Shown piece after piece: positions 23,923 to 35,672 of a stretch of DNA of 64,000 bases. Under the pieces are notes generated by a model that was not told where the DNA came from, did not search any database, and saw nothing but the letters and a program-made list of their open reading frames with translations. A program made the position numbers and the translations under genes. Within the stretch, counting starts at the first letter, position 1. Each line of letters opens with the position of its first letter. Source of the stretch: Rotaria sp. Silwood1 (lineage: Eukaryota > Rotifera > Eurotatoria > Philodinida > Philodinidae); the NCBI GenBank assembly GCA_905250075.1, contig CAJNOP010000038.1, forward strand, positions 681,936 to 745,935. The letters run 5' to 3'.

Positions 23923-23924
23923 AG
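23923..23924 (+). promoter_or_regulatory. 3' splice acceptor 10 nt upstream of the helicase ATG (possible spliced-leader acceptor)
   Basis: TTTTTTACCATTTTCAG directly precedes a 10-nt leader and the ATG at 23935. An in-frame TAA lies between the AG and the ATG, so the upstream piece is not coding in this frame. Bdelloids add a spliced leader to many mRNAs; a 5'UTR intron is the alternative. Confidence 0.4.
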
Positions 23925-23934
23925 ATAAATACTG

Positions 23935-26573
23935 ATGGCAAATCCAGTCGCACCTGATGGTACTTACACGGCACACACATGGTTTCAATTGAAACTCACA
24001 GATCCTCACAGTCGTAATCTCTGGATCAAGGCACGTATTTTGAGCAGATTTAAAAGACGTGTCGTGACTGCTTTACATCTTTTTGAGTATCAGATCGCAC
24101 AAACATGGATTCAGGATCCATCACAACGATCTGTGTGGCAACCGCAGGTTCATGCCGGCATTCGAACTTTGTTCGATCGTATCGTCACGAGATGGAAGCC
24201 CGCCTATCTATCGCAAAATTCTCGCGTTTCTACTTCTGCTTTGCATACAAGTTTGACACCTGACAGCTTAGTTTCTGTGCCACAGATGTTCAGTAAGTTG
24301 AATGCAACAAATCTAAAAACATACCCAATAGTTTTTCTTTTCAGGTAAGTCACAGCATGAGGATATTTTTGATATTAAAGCTGCACAAGTTCAATATGAA
24401 CAATGTTTTGTGCCTCTTCTTTATCATGAACTCTGGGAAGAAATTAAGCGTGATACGAAGGAGTATGACTTATTAAGAAATGCTGGCGATATTGAAATTC
24501 AAATTAACGAACATAAATATAAAACTACACGATTAATAGATCAATCTGAACCAGTAATTCCAACTGCCTTAATTTTCGGTTCGTATAATTTCCAGATTGA
24601 TCTTTTATTCAGTCAATCCTTTCCAAAGCTCGGTCTATGCGATATCTGTCTAGTCAACATTGATTCTCAAGATGACCATCAGAAGTTTTTTGCTATTATT
24701 GTTCACGTTGAAGACTTTTGGCCAGCAGACATAGAGAATGTCTCAATTGAAAATTCATCGGATTCTAACAACACAAAGAATATTATTCAAGTAGAATCTC
24801 AAATTGTCTTGTATGCTTCAAAAAAATGTTCAGATGCTGTGAAACAACATTCTAGAAAAACAGGATTATACAAAATTTCTTTAACTAAATTGAGCAATAT
24901 GACGTCATCTCGGCGACACATAAGTGCTATTTATAATCTGCACTCACTGCCAGAAGAAAAACGCAGAGCTCTACTCAATCTACCAAGTACAGACCCCTAT
25001 TATCATCATGAGAAACTTGAAAATTTTCAAGAACCGGTACTTAATAGTTTTAATCCTGCTCAAATGCGGGTGATTAACTATGCAGAACGAATGTCTAGTT
25101 GGAATGTAACTGACCGGCTGCATCTTGTGCACGGTCCACCAGGTCTTGTTTCCTTTCTTTCAAAAAACTATTTTCATAAAATCTAAGCGACATCCCTTAA
25201 TGTAGGTACTGGAAAAAGTAAAACAATTGCTGGTATTGTTATACGACTTCTACCAAAATTAAGCGAAGGGAAAAAAATCTTACTCTGTGCACCATCAAAC
25301 AATGCATGTGACGAACTGCTCAAGCGAATTTTAAATGAACTTGATTCTAAATATGAAACAGGTTAATATTACTTTTTGTGCTTAATCACAGACATGAGTT
25401 TACTGACTGCATAGGAACACTGGTGCGAGTAGGTCGCGCAGAACCTCTTGACCATAGTGTTTGTGACCATTTTCTTGAATCGCTTACGATGGAAGAGCTA
25501 GTCAATCAAATGCAGAATGAACAGCCAGTAACATATGAAACGGCAGACTGTTTAAAGGAAAAGATTATAAAAAGGGCTAAAGTTATCATTTCAACTTTGA
25601 ACTATACAGCGAATAACACACTTCTATCGATTAAAAAGAAGAAATTGATTAAATTTATTATTATTGACGAAGGTAAATTTTCTTTATCTGTACTATTCTA
25701 CATATTTCTGACAGTTACTGTGTAGCTTGTCAAAGTCTCGAAGCTGATTGTCTTTTACCATTTTATTTCGGTTGCTATAAGATTATACTCGTCGGTGATC
25801 CAAAACAGCTTCCGCCGTGTGTTCTCAGTGGCGTTGGCCAAAGCCACAATCTGTCGCAATCACTATACACTCGACTTGATTCTCACATCCATCCAGAAAG
25901 TATTACTTTACTTACTACACAGTATCGTATGCATGACGAAATATGTAAATTTCCAAGCGATCATTTCTATCAAGATCAACTTGAGACACATCAAAGCGCA
26001 ACAAATTATTGGCCGGACTATCCTCTTGAACCTTATTACTTATATAACTTGACTTATACAGAACATACGTCTCCACCAAATGGTGGATCATCACATAACA
26101 AAGAAGAGCGAATTTTCATCAAAAAATTCTGCATCAAACTACTTGAGAGCCTAGTTGGACGACAACCGTATGTTAAAGATGATAAAGAATTTATCGAAAT
26201 GGAAAAACGTATCATGGTTATCACGCCGTACAAAAAACAAATGAATCTGTTTCGTGAAAAAAAACTGGAATTTCCGCGTCAAATAGAAACGATGACTGTG
26301 GACAATGCACAAGGAAAAGAAAAGGATATTGTTCTCATATCATGTGTAAGAAGCGTAAGAAATTGTGATAGTGATACGATTGGGTTTTTACGTGACGAAC
26401 ATCGTCTAAATGTAATGCTCACAAGAGCATGCCGTGCTTTGTACATCTTCGGTAATTTAGGCTGGCTAGCCGAGCAGAACTCTCACTGGAACGCATTAGT
26501 CCATGATGCTACGAATCGACAAGTTATCGATACCGTGTACACCGCGGATCAGAAATTGAATATATTCTCTTGA
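23935..26573 (+). CDS. Superfamily 1 RNA/DNA helicase, UPF1/senataxin-like (5 exons)
   Basis: Exons 23935-24292, 24345-25142, 25206-25361, 25415-25672 and 25726-26573 join in phase to 805 codons plus stop; the introns are 52, 63, 53 and 53 nt. Motifs in order: Walker A GPPGTGKS at about 383-390 (split by an intron whose donor is the weak GTCTTG), Ia CAPSNNACDE, II IIIDEACQ, III GDPKQLPP, IV QYRMH, V VDNAQGKEKDIV, and VI NVMLTRACRALYIFG. This is the complete set for an ATP-dependent SF1B helicase. The first roughly 380 residues show no Cys/His zinc domain like that of UPF1 and no other domain I recognise. The gene may be a Sen1/senataxin-like or small bdelloid-specific relative acting on RNA. 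It ends 5' of two telomere-like hairpins. Confidence 0.85.
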
Positions 26574-26680
26574 TGCTATTATTTAATCATATTCTGAATT
26601 ATTATTTTACTTAGAATGTAACTCAAAGTTCGAACACAATTTTTTTCCGACTCAGTTACACATGATTTGATTGCACGAAG

Positions 26681-26800
26681 AGTGTGGGTGGTGTAAGATG
26701 GGTGTGAGTGTATGTGGATGTGGGTATGGCTGCAGCTGTTATTGTAGAATGTCGGTGTTGGTACCGATATCAGTATTTTTTACTCATGTGCATCCACATC
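26681..26800. repeat. Telomere-like hairpin locus 7 (degenerate)
   Basis: GTGTGGGTGGTGTAAGATGG and further G-rich units are followed some 60 bp later by CATGTGCATCCACATC. The open frame over it is low complexity. Confidence 0.5.
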
Positions 26801-26919
26801 TGTTTGCCGAGAGAGAATCGAATGTGTATGAAATAGCCTATCGAATTCGCTATCGTTGAATCATAGATGCGAAATGAGGTAAAGGTGGTAGTGAAGAGGT
26901 GTCTGAAATCATTTGAAAA

Positions 26920-26993
26920 GGGGTGTGGCTGTGGCTGTGAGTGTTGTTGTTGATCTAGTATATGGTAACACCCACAATCACACCCACACCCTA
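26920..26993. repeat. Telomere-like hairpin locus 8
   Basis: GGGGTGTGGCTGTGGCTGTG is followed by a 25-bp spacer without the pyrimidine core, then AACACCCACAATCACACCCA. G-then-C order kept. Confidence 0.7.
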
Positions 26994-28420
26994 TTTTTCA
27001 GAGTATTTGCCTTTTTTCGGATGATAGCTTTTGAGCATAGCAGATATATTCGATGAATATAAATAACCATATTTATCTGGTGATGTTTCACAGATGTTAC
27101 ATACAGCGACACCATTATGAATTTAAATCACGACAAGCGTACAATAAACTCATTGGAAACCACTTCGATACTTGTAGTGTAGCGACGTCTAGTGCATAAT
27201 ACTCATTTGAGACAAAAATAAAATATATAGTTTTGCAGAGCATCTTATTTACACTATTTCTATTGTAATTTTTTTCTTATGTGAAAATGTGAACTAGATA
27301 TCATCACTGGTAGTGCCTAATATAGTCGATTGGTGATTCACGCAAGACTCTTTTCGTCAGAATATACACCATTGAGGTAGTTTCACGTGAATATTTTTTC
27401 GCTTTCTTGTATTTTTCTTTTTTACTTCAGAACAGAACGAAGTATTTTCTTATGTGACGACACTTCCTTTTTATATTAAAAATAAAAGAGAAGCACAACT
27501 TATTTTCACTGTTGGTTTCTTACGATTGCATGCACATTCTTTGATTAGTCACTAACTGTAAGTATCATAGTATTGAGAGAAAAGGGTCTCTTATTAGGTC
27601 TGAGTCGATGATAAAAATACAAAGAAACAGTTAAAAACTACCATATGTTATGGTTTGTGTGTTACTATGTAATGTTTACCTTATTTCTTTGAGGGTGTGA
27701 GTATGACTGATGTGCGTATAAATAAAAAGAATACTGCCATCCCATTCATTCTGCCCGCACTCACCATCTTTCGTTTGAAATGGAACGCGATCAAAGCCTA
27801 AAAGAAACACCGACTCTCTTGAGGATCTGAAACACATACATTTTGTAATTTTTAGTACTAATTCAAAACTAATCAGATCGGCAATCAGGCTTTTACTCTT
27901 CTTTTATTTTATAGCTTTGTTATATTTATTATTTTGTGTGTACTTCTTGATTTTATTGTCAGATGAACTACTATACTGTGTATATTTTATCTGATGATAC
28001 TACTGTTCACTTTTCATGATTCGACTTCTCACTCGTTTTTCGAGCTTTCCAGCACGAAGTCATATATCTTTCTAAAAGACAGTGGCTGACAACAAGGGTG
28101 TCCACACATTCATCATTAAAACAATGGATCTGTCGCTATGCATTGATGTAAAGAAGTTCAGGAAAAGCTTTGCAACTTCTTTGCTAAAAGTAAATGGCGG
28201 ATTAGCCGTCACATTCGACTAAATCTGTAGTTTCTGTACGATCTAAATTCTCTCAGAATTTTTAAAACACTTCGTGTACTTCGTTTTGGTCTCAATAGAT
28301 GTAAACAGTCCATCTATTAGGCTATTGCTATAGAGATGTAAATGTAAAAATATCACTAGAGACTCATACGTTTCCAAGAAACAGCAACAACACTTGATCA
28401 CATTCGTTCGAGCAACGAAA
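26994..28420. other. No recognisable gene
   Basis: AT-rich spacer between the helicase and the first F-box gene. I see no long frames, RNA genes or clear repeats. Confidence 0.45.
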
Positions 28421-29584
28421 ATGGAACATACACCACTTTTTACACTACCTGTCGAATTGATTCATCGCATATTTGATTACTGTGACACTCAAAATATTCT
28501 CTATTCAATTAATCTGACCTGTAAACGGCTCTGTTCATATGTCAACACTTATTATCGATTTAAACTTGAATTTAATTTAAACCCAACATTGGATGTCAAC
28601 TCGTTTTATCATATTCTTAATCCGAAAAACGTCGCATATCTAAACATCCGCAGTAATACTAGTTGTTTCAATCACATTGTCTTATTTCATCCTTCTATCG
28701 ATATTCGTCTGTTCACTCAACTTCGAGCAGTCACAGTTCGCGGTATCAGTGTTGAAAAACTTGAATATTTCTTCCAACAATTAACAACCAATTCACTCAC
28801 TTCTCTAGTAATCGATTTGAGTGAAAATAACAGTAAAACAAGAACATCCCTTATTTCTCTTATCTCGTCAATAATTCTTAGGTATAAAATTCGAAAAATA
28901 TGTTTAAATAATTTCAAGTACAGCACGGCCTGTATATCATGGCCAGATCATTACGAATTAACATACTTGAAAATCGGTACGTGTTCATACAGTGATTATA
29001 TTGCTATTCTAAATCACTTACCTTATTTACGAACATTTCAAACAAATTGCTGCACCATGCATGATACTGATGTGGACGATACAATTGTCACAAATTTAAA
29101 CTCTCAGTTCAATACATTATTGACCTCGTTAATAATTGCTGACTGTACACTTTCTACAAAGCAACTTGAATTAATGATTTCAGTAACACCTGGTCTTCTC
29201 CATTTCAAAGTAACTTCTTTAAGACAAAGAGAATTTGATTCTGTATTCGACGGTCACTTTTGGGAACGATTTATCAGTAGCAAAGTTCCTTTATTGAAAA
29301 AGTTGGAATTTCTCTTTTTTACAAAAGCCAATGATGAAATCATTTCTACTTTAAACTCATTGATTACTCCTTTTCAAACACTATTTTGGATGGAAAAGAA
29401 ACGATGGTTTGTTAATTGTGCTTATTCCGGACCCCACAACATTGTCTCGTTGTATACGACTCCAAGTAGTATGACGAATATGGAAAGCCCAGTTCGATGC
29501 GAAATATCTTCAGTGCATCCTGTGAGTCGTTGGACTGAACACTGCATAAATAAACCCAGGTCGAAAAGTCACGACCGCAAGTAA
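28421..29584 (+). CDS. F-box protein with LRR-like C-terminal region
   Basis: Starting at ATG 28421 the frame gives 387 residues without an intron. The N-terminus is a clear F-box (LPVELIHRIFDYCDTQNI, then LTCKRLCSYV), which in the family binds SKP1 within SCF ubiquitin ligases. The remainder has irregular leucine-rich segments (LTYLKIGTCSYSDYIAILNH, LEFLFF) expected to select substrates. A TTG-initiated extension upstream is not a eukaryotic start. It is close in layout to the gene at 34443, sharing LPVELIHRIF, CKRL and an ETKHWF/EKKRWF-like end, so the two are likely paralogues. Intact, with no sign of decay. Substrate unknown. Confidence 0.85.
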   Translation: MEHTPLFTLPVELIHRIFDYCDTQNILYSINLTCKRLCSYVNTYYRFKLEFNLNPTLDVNSFYHILNPKNVAYLNIRSNTSCFNHIVLFHPSIDIRLFTQLRAVTVRGISVEKLEYFFQQLTTNSLTSLVIDLSENNSKTRTSLISLISSIILRYKIRKICLNNFKYSTACISWPDHYELTYLKIGTCSYSDYIAILNHLPYLRTFQTNCCTMHDTDVDDTIVTNLNSQFNTLLTSLIIADCTLSTKQLELMISVTPGLLHFKVTSLRQREFDSVFDGHFWERFISSKVPLLKKLEFLFFTKANDEIISTLNSLITPFQTLFWMEKKRWFVNCAYSGPHNIVSLYTTPSSMTNMESPVRCEISSVHPVSRWTEHCINKPRSKSHDRK

Positions 29585-29733
29585 CTCCTCGAACTATGAA
29601 GCCTTATTGGACCCAATCTTGAAAAGAGAACGAACGTATTATTGAAAGACAGAGTTGACTCAACTGAACCTGTTAAATGTACAGTTGATCTGACTAATTA
29701 ACAGTGTGAAGTGTACAGTATGAGATGTTAGTT

Positions 29734-29830
29734 TGAGTGGGGTTGAGTAAATGCAGGGATGAAGATGTAGATATGGGTGTGAATTGGGTAGTGATTGTGA
29801 CTCTTTCTGTTATCAATGAACTCACACTCT
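29734..29830. repeat. Telomere-like hairpin locus 9 (degenerate)
   Basis: GAGTGGGGTTGAGTAAATGC and ATGGGTGTGAATTGGGTAGT are followed by GACTCTTTCTG and then ACTCACACTC. Weak member of the family, 150 bp after the F-box stop codon. Confidence 0.45.
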
Positions 29831-31306
29831 AGTATTATTTTATTTTGATTTGTTTTACAGCTAAAAGACAATGAAACATGAAAAACACTTATAACGGAAA
29901 CATGTTGGTTGACTACGTCTATTTTCCACTTGTTGAACGCAATGAGCGAATGAATAAATATCCGCGATCACAGTCAACTCTTTTTCTGCAAATAAAAAAT
30001 GTATTTAGAATTAAGAATTATTCATCTACCACTGCGATCAACGTCAGCCTTGTCGTCATCAGTTTGATACAATTGTTCAGCAAGACGAGAAATATTACTA
30101 AAAGATAAGACTCTTTATTGTCTTAATTGATGATGTCATCGCTTCTCATAAGACTCGTCATAACTGTAAGTGTCATTCGAAATACTTCATTGTTGACTTC
30201 CTATTCTGATCTAACAATAAACCGATTCACTTGTGACGATTGTCTTTGTGAGATGTTTATCTGGTCATCAAACTTATCGATTCTCTTTCTAAATTACTTT
30301 GCTAACAAAAACTATGATGTCACTTGTCAACTATTCACTAATTAAACCTATATCTATTTATCTTCATACGTATTGGAAACAAATTTGAATAGTACAACTA
30401 TCAAAATAAGGCACGTATACATTTACATATTATCACGAAAATCAGAATGTTCGGTAGTTCATGATCGTTGTAATGCTCAGTTTAAGTCAATTAGTAACAA
30501 TGATCCGATAGAACCCACTTTCAAAATGTGTATGGAAATTAGTTTTAAAAGATGAAAAAAAACAGGGCAATGAGATATAAACTCGATTTTAATGTGATTC
30601 ATTATCATAAGTTTCTTCTGACACAAGTCATAAGTAGAATCGAAAGATAGAAAAATCTTGTAAAATATGTGCAGTAAGAACTCAACGAAAGTGAGTATGA
30701 GATATAGTCGAAAAATCTGAATCTCAGACAAATTTTATTCATGTTCAACATCATTTAGGATTCTATTAAGAATTGGTAAGAACTTTCGCATGGCTTGGAT
30801 TACGTTTTTCTAGGAGTATTGTAAGCTTCTTACTCAATAAAGGGATTGCTCAGACATAGCGCCTGCAATTGGAGGGATCAAAAAAAATGTGACTAAGGAT
30901 AGCATGTGGATGGGAGACTACTGGCTACAAATGGAACAATTGTTGGACTACAGAAAACAACACGTTGAATGAATGACTTCAAAATTAAACTATGAAGATA
31001 TTCCTTTTGTCAAAAAACGTCCTTTACTCAAACTCTTCTTGAAACAACTCAACATATTGAAATAATCTCTATGCAAGCATGACTATTTAGCAATATTGAA
31101 ATTTTAACTGTGCTTTTATACTACAGTGGACCTTTTAAAAACTTGGTCTGTTCTGAAAAAAAATAGTTGTAAGTATGTCTAGTAATATCAAGCAATCAAA
31201 CTCGTATGAGGAGTGTTAGGTTTCTTTCTGTTCAAGCAACAAAAAAAAAGGGGCACTATATTTTCTTCTCATTGATTAACTCAAGATAAGTTGTGATAAG
31301 CTGGAC

Positions 31307-31370
31307 TGGGTATGAATGTAGATGGGTGTGATCTTCTCTCCAACTACACTTGCATACACACTCACAGCCT
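31307..31370. repeat. Telomere-like hairpin locus 10
   Basis: GGGTATGAATGTAGATGGGT is followed by the core ATCTTCTCTCCA and then ACTACACTTGCATACACACT. The rest of 29585-31743 shows no supportable gene. Confidence 0.6.
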
Positions 31371-31747
31371 CATGCTTAGTCCAGTAAGCTTTTTCGAAAC
31401 AGTCCTTAGTGATTATTAATTCATCGATTGATAGAAGAATATCATATAGTGGATTAATAATAAGCATTCTTTAGGTTACATGCATTTAATGGACCATCAA
31501 ACGGGAAGAGACTTTCCGTTTACTCATTTGTTTCTACTGATCTTTTCTCAACTAAATTACAATGTTAAAGATATCGATACGGTCGTCCAATGGTATTGAT
31601 TCTGTTATGAAGATATTATTATTGATATTTGTGTTTTAGGCGTGAGAAAGAGGAGCAACTGTTTGATCGAAATAAAACGACTGATCAATCATTTAGTTTC
31701 ATTCATTTCTTTGATTCTATGATGAAAAAATCACTAAGTATACTTAA

Positions 31748-32118
31748 CCCATTGGGTACGATGTAGCTCACCGGTGGGCGACGCTATAGTTTAACGATAA
31801 ACTGTATAGAAAAGCACTTTCTTTTGCTTTTTTCTTAAGCAGGAGGTTAAACATAAGATGTCATATCTTCGGCCTTCAGTACTTTATTTGAATCCTTGAT
31901 TCCATAGCATAATGCTTATCATTAAAACACTCAAGACAAAAAAATTTATCACAGTCAGAACAGAACGTTTTTACTTTCTTTGCTGCTGCATTGTTCGCTT
32001 CTCTTGACTGTTGTGCCCTTCCCTTCGCATAGCAGCCAGTGCACCGTCTGCCAACATTGCGCGTAGATCCTTCCTTTTCTTCAAGCATGTGATCAGCGAG
32101 TTTGCGCTTCGAATGAAA
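31748..32118 (-). pseudogene. piggyBac-like transposase relic: C-terminal zinc-ribbon plus element end
   Basis: A minus-strand frame ending at 31876 encodes a Cys-rich tail, RRCTGCYAKGR then KTFCSDCDKFFCLECFNDKH. This is the pattern of the zinc ribbon at the end of piggyBac-type transposases. About 130 bp beyond the stop, TTAA (31744-31747) is followed by CCCATTGGGTACG, as expected for a piggyBac target site and terminal repeat. The catalytic part of the transposase and the other end are missing; sequence upstream of about 32118 no longer resembles a transposase. Not active. Confidence 0.65.
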
Positions 32119-32437
32119 AAGAACGAAAAAGTAACTCGAGCGATTATTCAATGGGTCAAAAAAAAGACTCATGATGTAATGATATAATGAAGAGAACGAT
32201 AAGTAATCAGTAGAAGACAACGAAAAGGTCATTAAGTGCATTTATTAGAAGTTAACTCTCCATGAAAATGAACGTCTCGAAAAAATTTTCTAAGAAAAAT
32301 GAATCGGGTCGAATGTGCTAACTCAGTAATGACCAACAATCGCAATGTACAATTTCCTATGTAAAATGCTTTAAGATGGAGAATGCCAATTTATGGATTA
32401 TGAAAAAATTTCGGAGGCTTTGTCTTCATTGGTTTTT

Positions 32438-33925
32438 CAGGAGTCGCAGCGGCCTAGTATGCAAAATCAGGAATCAGGACAGGAATTTTCAAGAAAAAAA
32501 ATCAGGATTTGACCGAATAAATCAGGATTCTCAAAGCATAGGCACTATTCATCGAAAGTGCACATCATTTCGCAATAGAAATTACGAAATGTCACATAGC
32601 ACTCATTCTCTATTCTATTCCAGCAGCTGACAACATCCTTAAAATGGGAAATCGTACCGTTTCCCACAGGAAATCGGTACCCCATAGAATTTTAAGAGAA
32701 AATCGTCCTCCTATTGCCTCAGTGGTTCGAAAGCATAACAATCGCGTAACATAGTTAGCTTAACTCTTAGTGAAACAATTAAACAAAGCGCGAAATAACA
32801 AAACAAAAACGCTGAAACATTGTGATGATTACCAGCTCGTCGATAGGCAATCGTAAAATCAACATATATTTTGTTCTAGATGGTCTAGTGTCAACAGAAA
32901 TCGTCAATTCTAAGCAGACATTGTTGGAACATCGTCATGATGTCCCAACGATGTTCTCTGGACTAGACTAGAATAATCCTAAGTTGGCTCGCTTGCCTAA
33001 GCCTTTAGGACTGAGTTATGACCACTTTATTGGATTTTAGTCCTATGAGGCCAGGTTATCTGCAACAGCAAATATGCGCATTTCGATCTGAAATTTTGTC
33101 TATAAATAAATCTAATGTTCACTAAGATACCTTAAAAGTTTCAGACAAAACGAATGCATCTTTCTTAAGATGTTGAATATCCAAATATTCCTATTTTTGT
33201 AAATTTTTTTCTGAGAAATAGATGGTTTTTTGAAAACGAAATATCTCAAGGATGCATTCGTTTTGTCTCAACCTCTTAAGGTATCCTCGTGACCATCAGA
33301 TTTATTTATAAACAAAATTTCAGGGCGAAATCCACATATTTGCTGTTCCAGATAACCTAGGGTCATAAGTCCAGAATCCATGATAAATCAAGCCCAAATG
33401 GGCAGGCAAGTGAGCCAACTTAAGGTAATTCTAGACCAGAGGTCCCAAGATATAGCCAAAATATCAGGTCAAAAGCAAGGGGACATCTTGAGAAGTTCAT
33501 TCGTGAGATTCGTCGACAGCAATCCAACGAAGAGAGTTGATTATTCATCGGACTCTCGACTTCCAGACCTACTAACTAACTAACTTGTGCCTGTCTTTTC
33601 TTTTTTTTTCTTACTGAATAATGATACAAGATTTTGTATGAATCTTGTAAAAAAAAAAGAGATGAACTTTTTCATACATTCACCGACATTTTTCAGTTCA
33701 TGAAGAACTTTATCTATTCTTCAAACAAGATGAACAACGCGATCATTGAAAAAACAGTATCTTCATCAATTCATGACAGAATTTCTGAAACGCCTCCACT
33801 GAGACTAAACCGAAATTTTCTAGAGAAATTACTTAGTTTCGAAAAGCACCAAAAATCAGGATGAATCAGGACAACTACAAAAAATGAGGAAAAAAATCAG
33901 AAAATCAGGACCGCTGCGAGGCCTG
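32438..33925. mobile_element. Inverted-repeat element with CAGG...TCGCAGCGG ends
   Basis: The left end CAGGAGTCGCAGCGGCCT and right end (inward CAGGCCTCGCAGCGGTCCT) are terminal inverted repeats. They are followed on both sides by ATCAGGA-rich repeats. The CAGG start is hAT-like, but the 8 bp flanks (TGGTTTTT and TTCTTGTT) do not match, so no target-site duplication is evident. A second fold-back sits inside. No transposase. Confidence 0.6.
32960..33450. mobile_element. Nested fold-back MITE
   Basis: Arms of about 210 bp (32960-33175 and 33235-33450) are reverse complements with mismatches. Examples are CCTAAGTTGGCTCGCTTGCC against GGCAAGTGAGCCAACTTAAGG, and CAGACAAAACGAATGCATC against GATGCATTCGTTTTGTCTC. 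The loop is only about 60 bp, so the transcript or a single strand would form a long hairpin. Confidence 0.75.
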
Positions 33926-34050
33926 TTCTTGTTGAAAATAATCTTCAATGTAATGAGAATTTCTACTCTTTTTCTGTGAAGTACTTTTATTATCTAATCA
34001 AGATATATTGATTTTTCATGAGGGGAAAAAAGTTGAATTTTTTTGCTCGA

Positions 34051-34105
34051 AGTGTGGTTTTGGTTGAAGAGAAGACCGGTTTTCTCACACCCACACACAT
34101 ACTCT
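34051..34105. repeat. Telomere-like hairpin locus 11 (core on the minus strand)
   Basis: GTGTGGTTTTGGTTGAAGAG is followed by AAGACCGG and then CTCACACCCACACACATAC. Read on the minus strand the spacer contains GTCTTCTCTTCA, identical to locus 4 in the core. Confidence 0.65.
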
Positions 34106-34442
34106 CCTATTTCTTCTTAGTAGCTTTCCTATTCGTATAATATTTGCCCTGTCCACTCTCAAATCTATTTAGGTATGAACTCTGAAAGTTTAAGCTGTAG
34201 AAACCATGCAAGAAAATAGTTGATTTTACTTTAATGGAAGAAAAACTTAATGAGATTAAACCAAAGTCAAATCTGAAAGGATTTTGTTTTCCGAGATTTC
34301 GATTGTTGACCAACGCCCTCTTTTCTCATCTAACATATATTTTTCTTTCCTTGTTGTTGGCTTTTCACAATATTAATCACATCAACGAAAACTTTACTTT
34401 TCTACATATAGCATTGTTAGTCCTCTTAAATTCATCTTATTG

Positions 34443-35672
34443 ATGTCTACTACATTGACTTCATCACTCGATACACTACCTGTTGAACTTATTCATCGAA
34501 TTTTTAGTAGTCTTGATGAACAGACAATTATTCTTTCACTTCGTTATGTATGCAAACGGCTTTATACGATTGCAAATGTTTACGATCGTTATAAACTTAA
34601 TTTTGAATCAATATTAAAATCCAACTTTGATCGTATTTGCCGATTTATTCAACCAGAAAATGTCATTTCACTTACACTTTCTGATGGACATATGACACCA
34701 GGACAAATTCAATTATTTTTTTCATTATTTCGTATTGAACATTTTACACGAGTTTGTTCATTAACACTTGTTGATATTGAAGAACATTATTTGAAACAAA
34801 TTCTTAAACATATTACTACTTGTACACTTATTTCGTTATCAATTAAACAAAAAGATACTTATAATCGTTCAATAAAAACTAATCGTCTTCTTTCGACAAT
34901 TCTTAAACAACCGAGTCTTCAAAATCTGACAATTAATGTAATAGAAGATGGTACTGATCAATTATGTTGGCCAATACAATGTACAATACAACATCTAACA
35001 TTATTCGATTGTTATTCAAATCATTTTTCGATTATTTTTCATCATTTTCCTTGTCTACAAACATTATTTATCGATTTTTGTAATTTAATCGATTATGATG
35101 AACCAATTATTAAAATCTCTAATCTTATACCAATGCAACAATTAATATCACTTACTATGGAAAATGCTAGTTTAGATATGGATAAAATTGAAATAATTCT
35201 TTCGAATACACCTTCATTAACACATCTTCGATTGATTGGTGATGTAGATCGAATTGATTTTGCATGGGAACAATTTATTAAAACAAAATTATTAATGTTA
35301 AATAAATTTGAATTTGTTTTTAATAAGAAAGTTGATATTGGTTATCGTTCGATCAATATTCGACGATTGATTGCTTCATTTCAAACAGCATTCTGGCTTG
35401 AAACCAAACATTGGTTTGTTACATGTGATCTTATTCGACATGTACCACGTGATTTTCGACATCTAGATGATGAAATACGACTTTATTCAATACCTTATAT
35501 CGGTCGTCACTTTGAATATCATCCGAATTCGAATAGAATTACATTTTCAACTGTGACTGAAATGAATAATGATATATCAATGATGGATCATGTACATAGT
35601 GTTTATTTAGAAACAAAAGAAATAATGGCTGCAAATAAGAAAAAAAAGGTAAAACTAGAAAAAGAAAAATGA
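34443..35672 (+). CDS. F-box protein with LRR-like C-terminal region
   Basis: From ATG 34443 the frame runs 409 residues in a single exon. An F-box (DTLPVELIHRIFSSLDEQTI, then LRYVCKRLYTIA) opens the protein, followed by repeating hydrophobic segments that look like irregular leucine-rich repeats. The end is lysine-rich (KKKKVKLEKEK) and could act as a nuclear localisation signal, though that is inference. It is the likely paralogue of the gene at 28421. SCF-type ubiquitin ligase adaptor role is inferred from the F-box. Codon use is strongly A/T-ending. Confidence 0.87.
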   Translation: MSTTLTSSLDTLPVELIHRIFSSLDEQTIILSLRYVCKRLYTIANVYDRYKLNFESILKSNFDRICRFIQPENVISLTLSDGHMTPGQIQLFFSLFRIEHFTRVCSLTLVDIEEHYLKQILKHITTCTLISLSIKQKDTYNRSIKTNRLLSTILKQPSLQNLTINVIEDGTDQLCWPIQCTIQHLTLFDCYSNHFSIIFHHFPCLQTLFIDFCNLIDYDEPIIKISNLIPMQQLISLTMENASLDMDKIEIILSNTPSLTHLRLIGDVDRIDFAWEQFIKTKLLMLNKFEFVFNKKVDIGYRSINIRRLIASFQTAFWLETKHWFVTCDLIRHVPRDFRHLDDEIRLYSIPYIGRHFEYHPNSNRITFSTVTEMNNDISMMDHVHSVYLETKEIMAANKKKKVKLEKEK

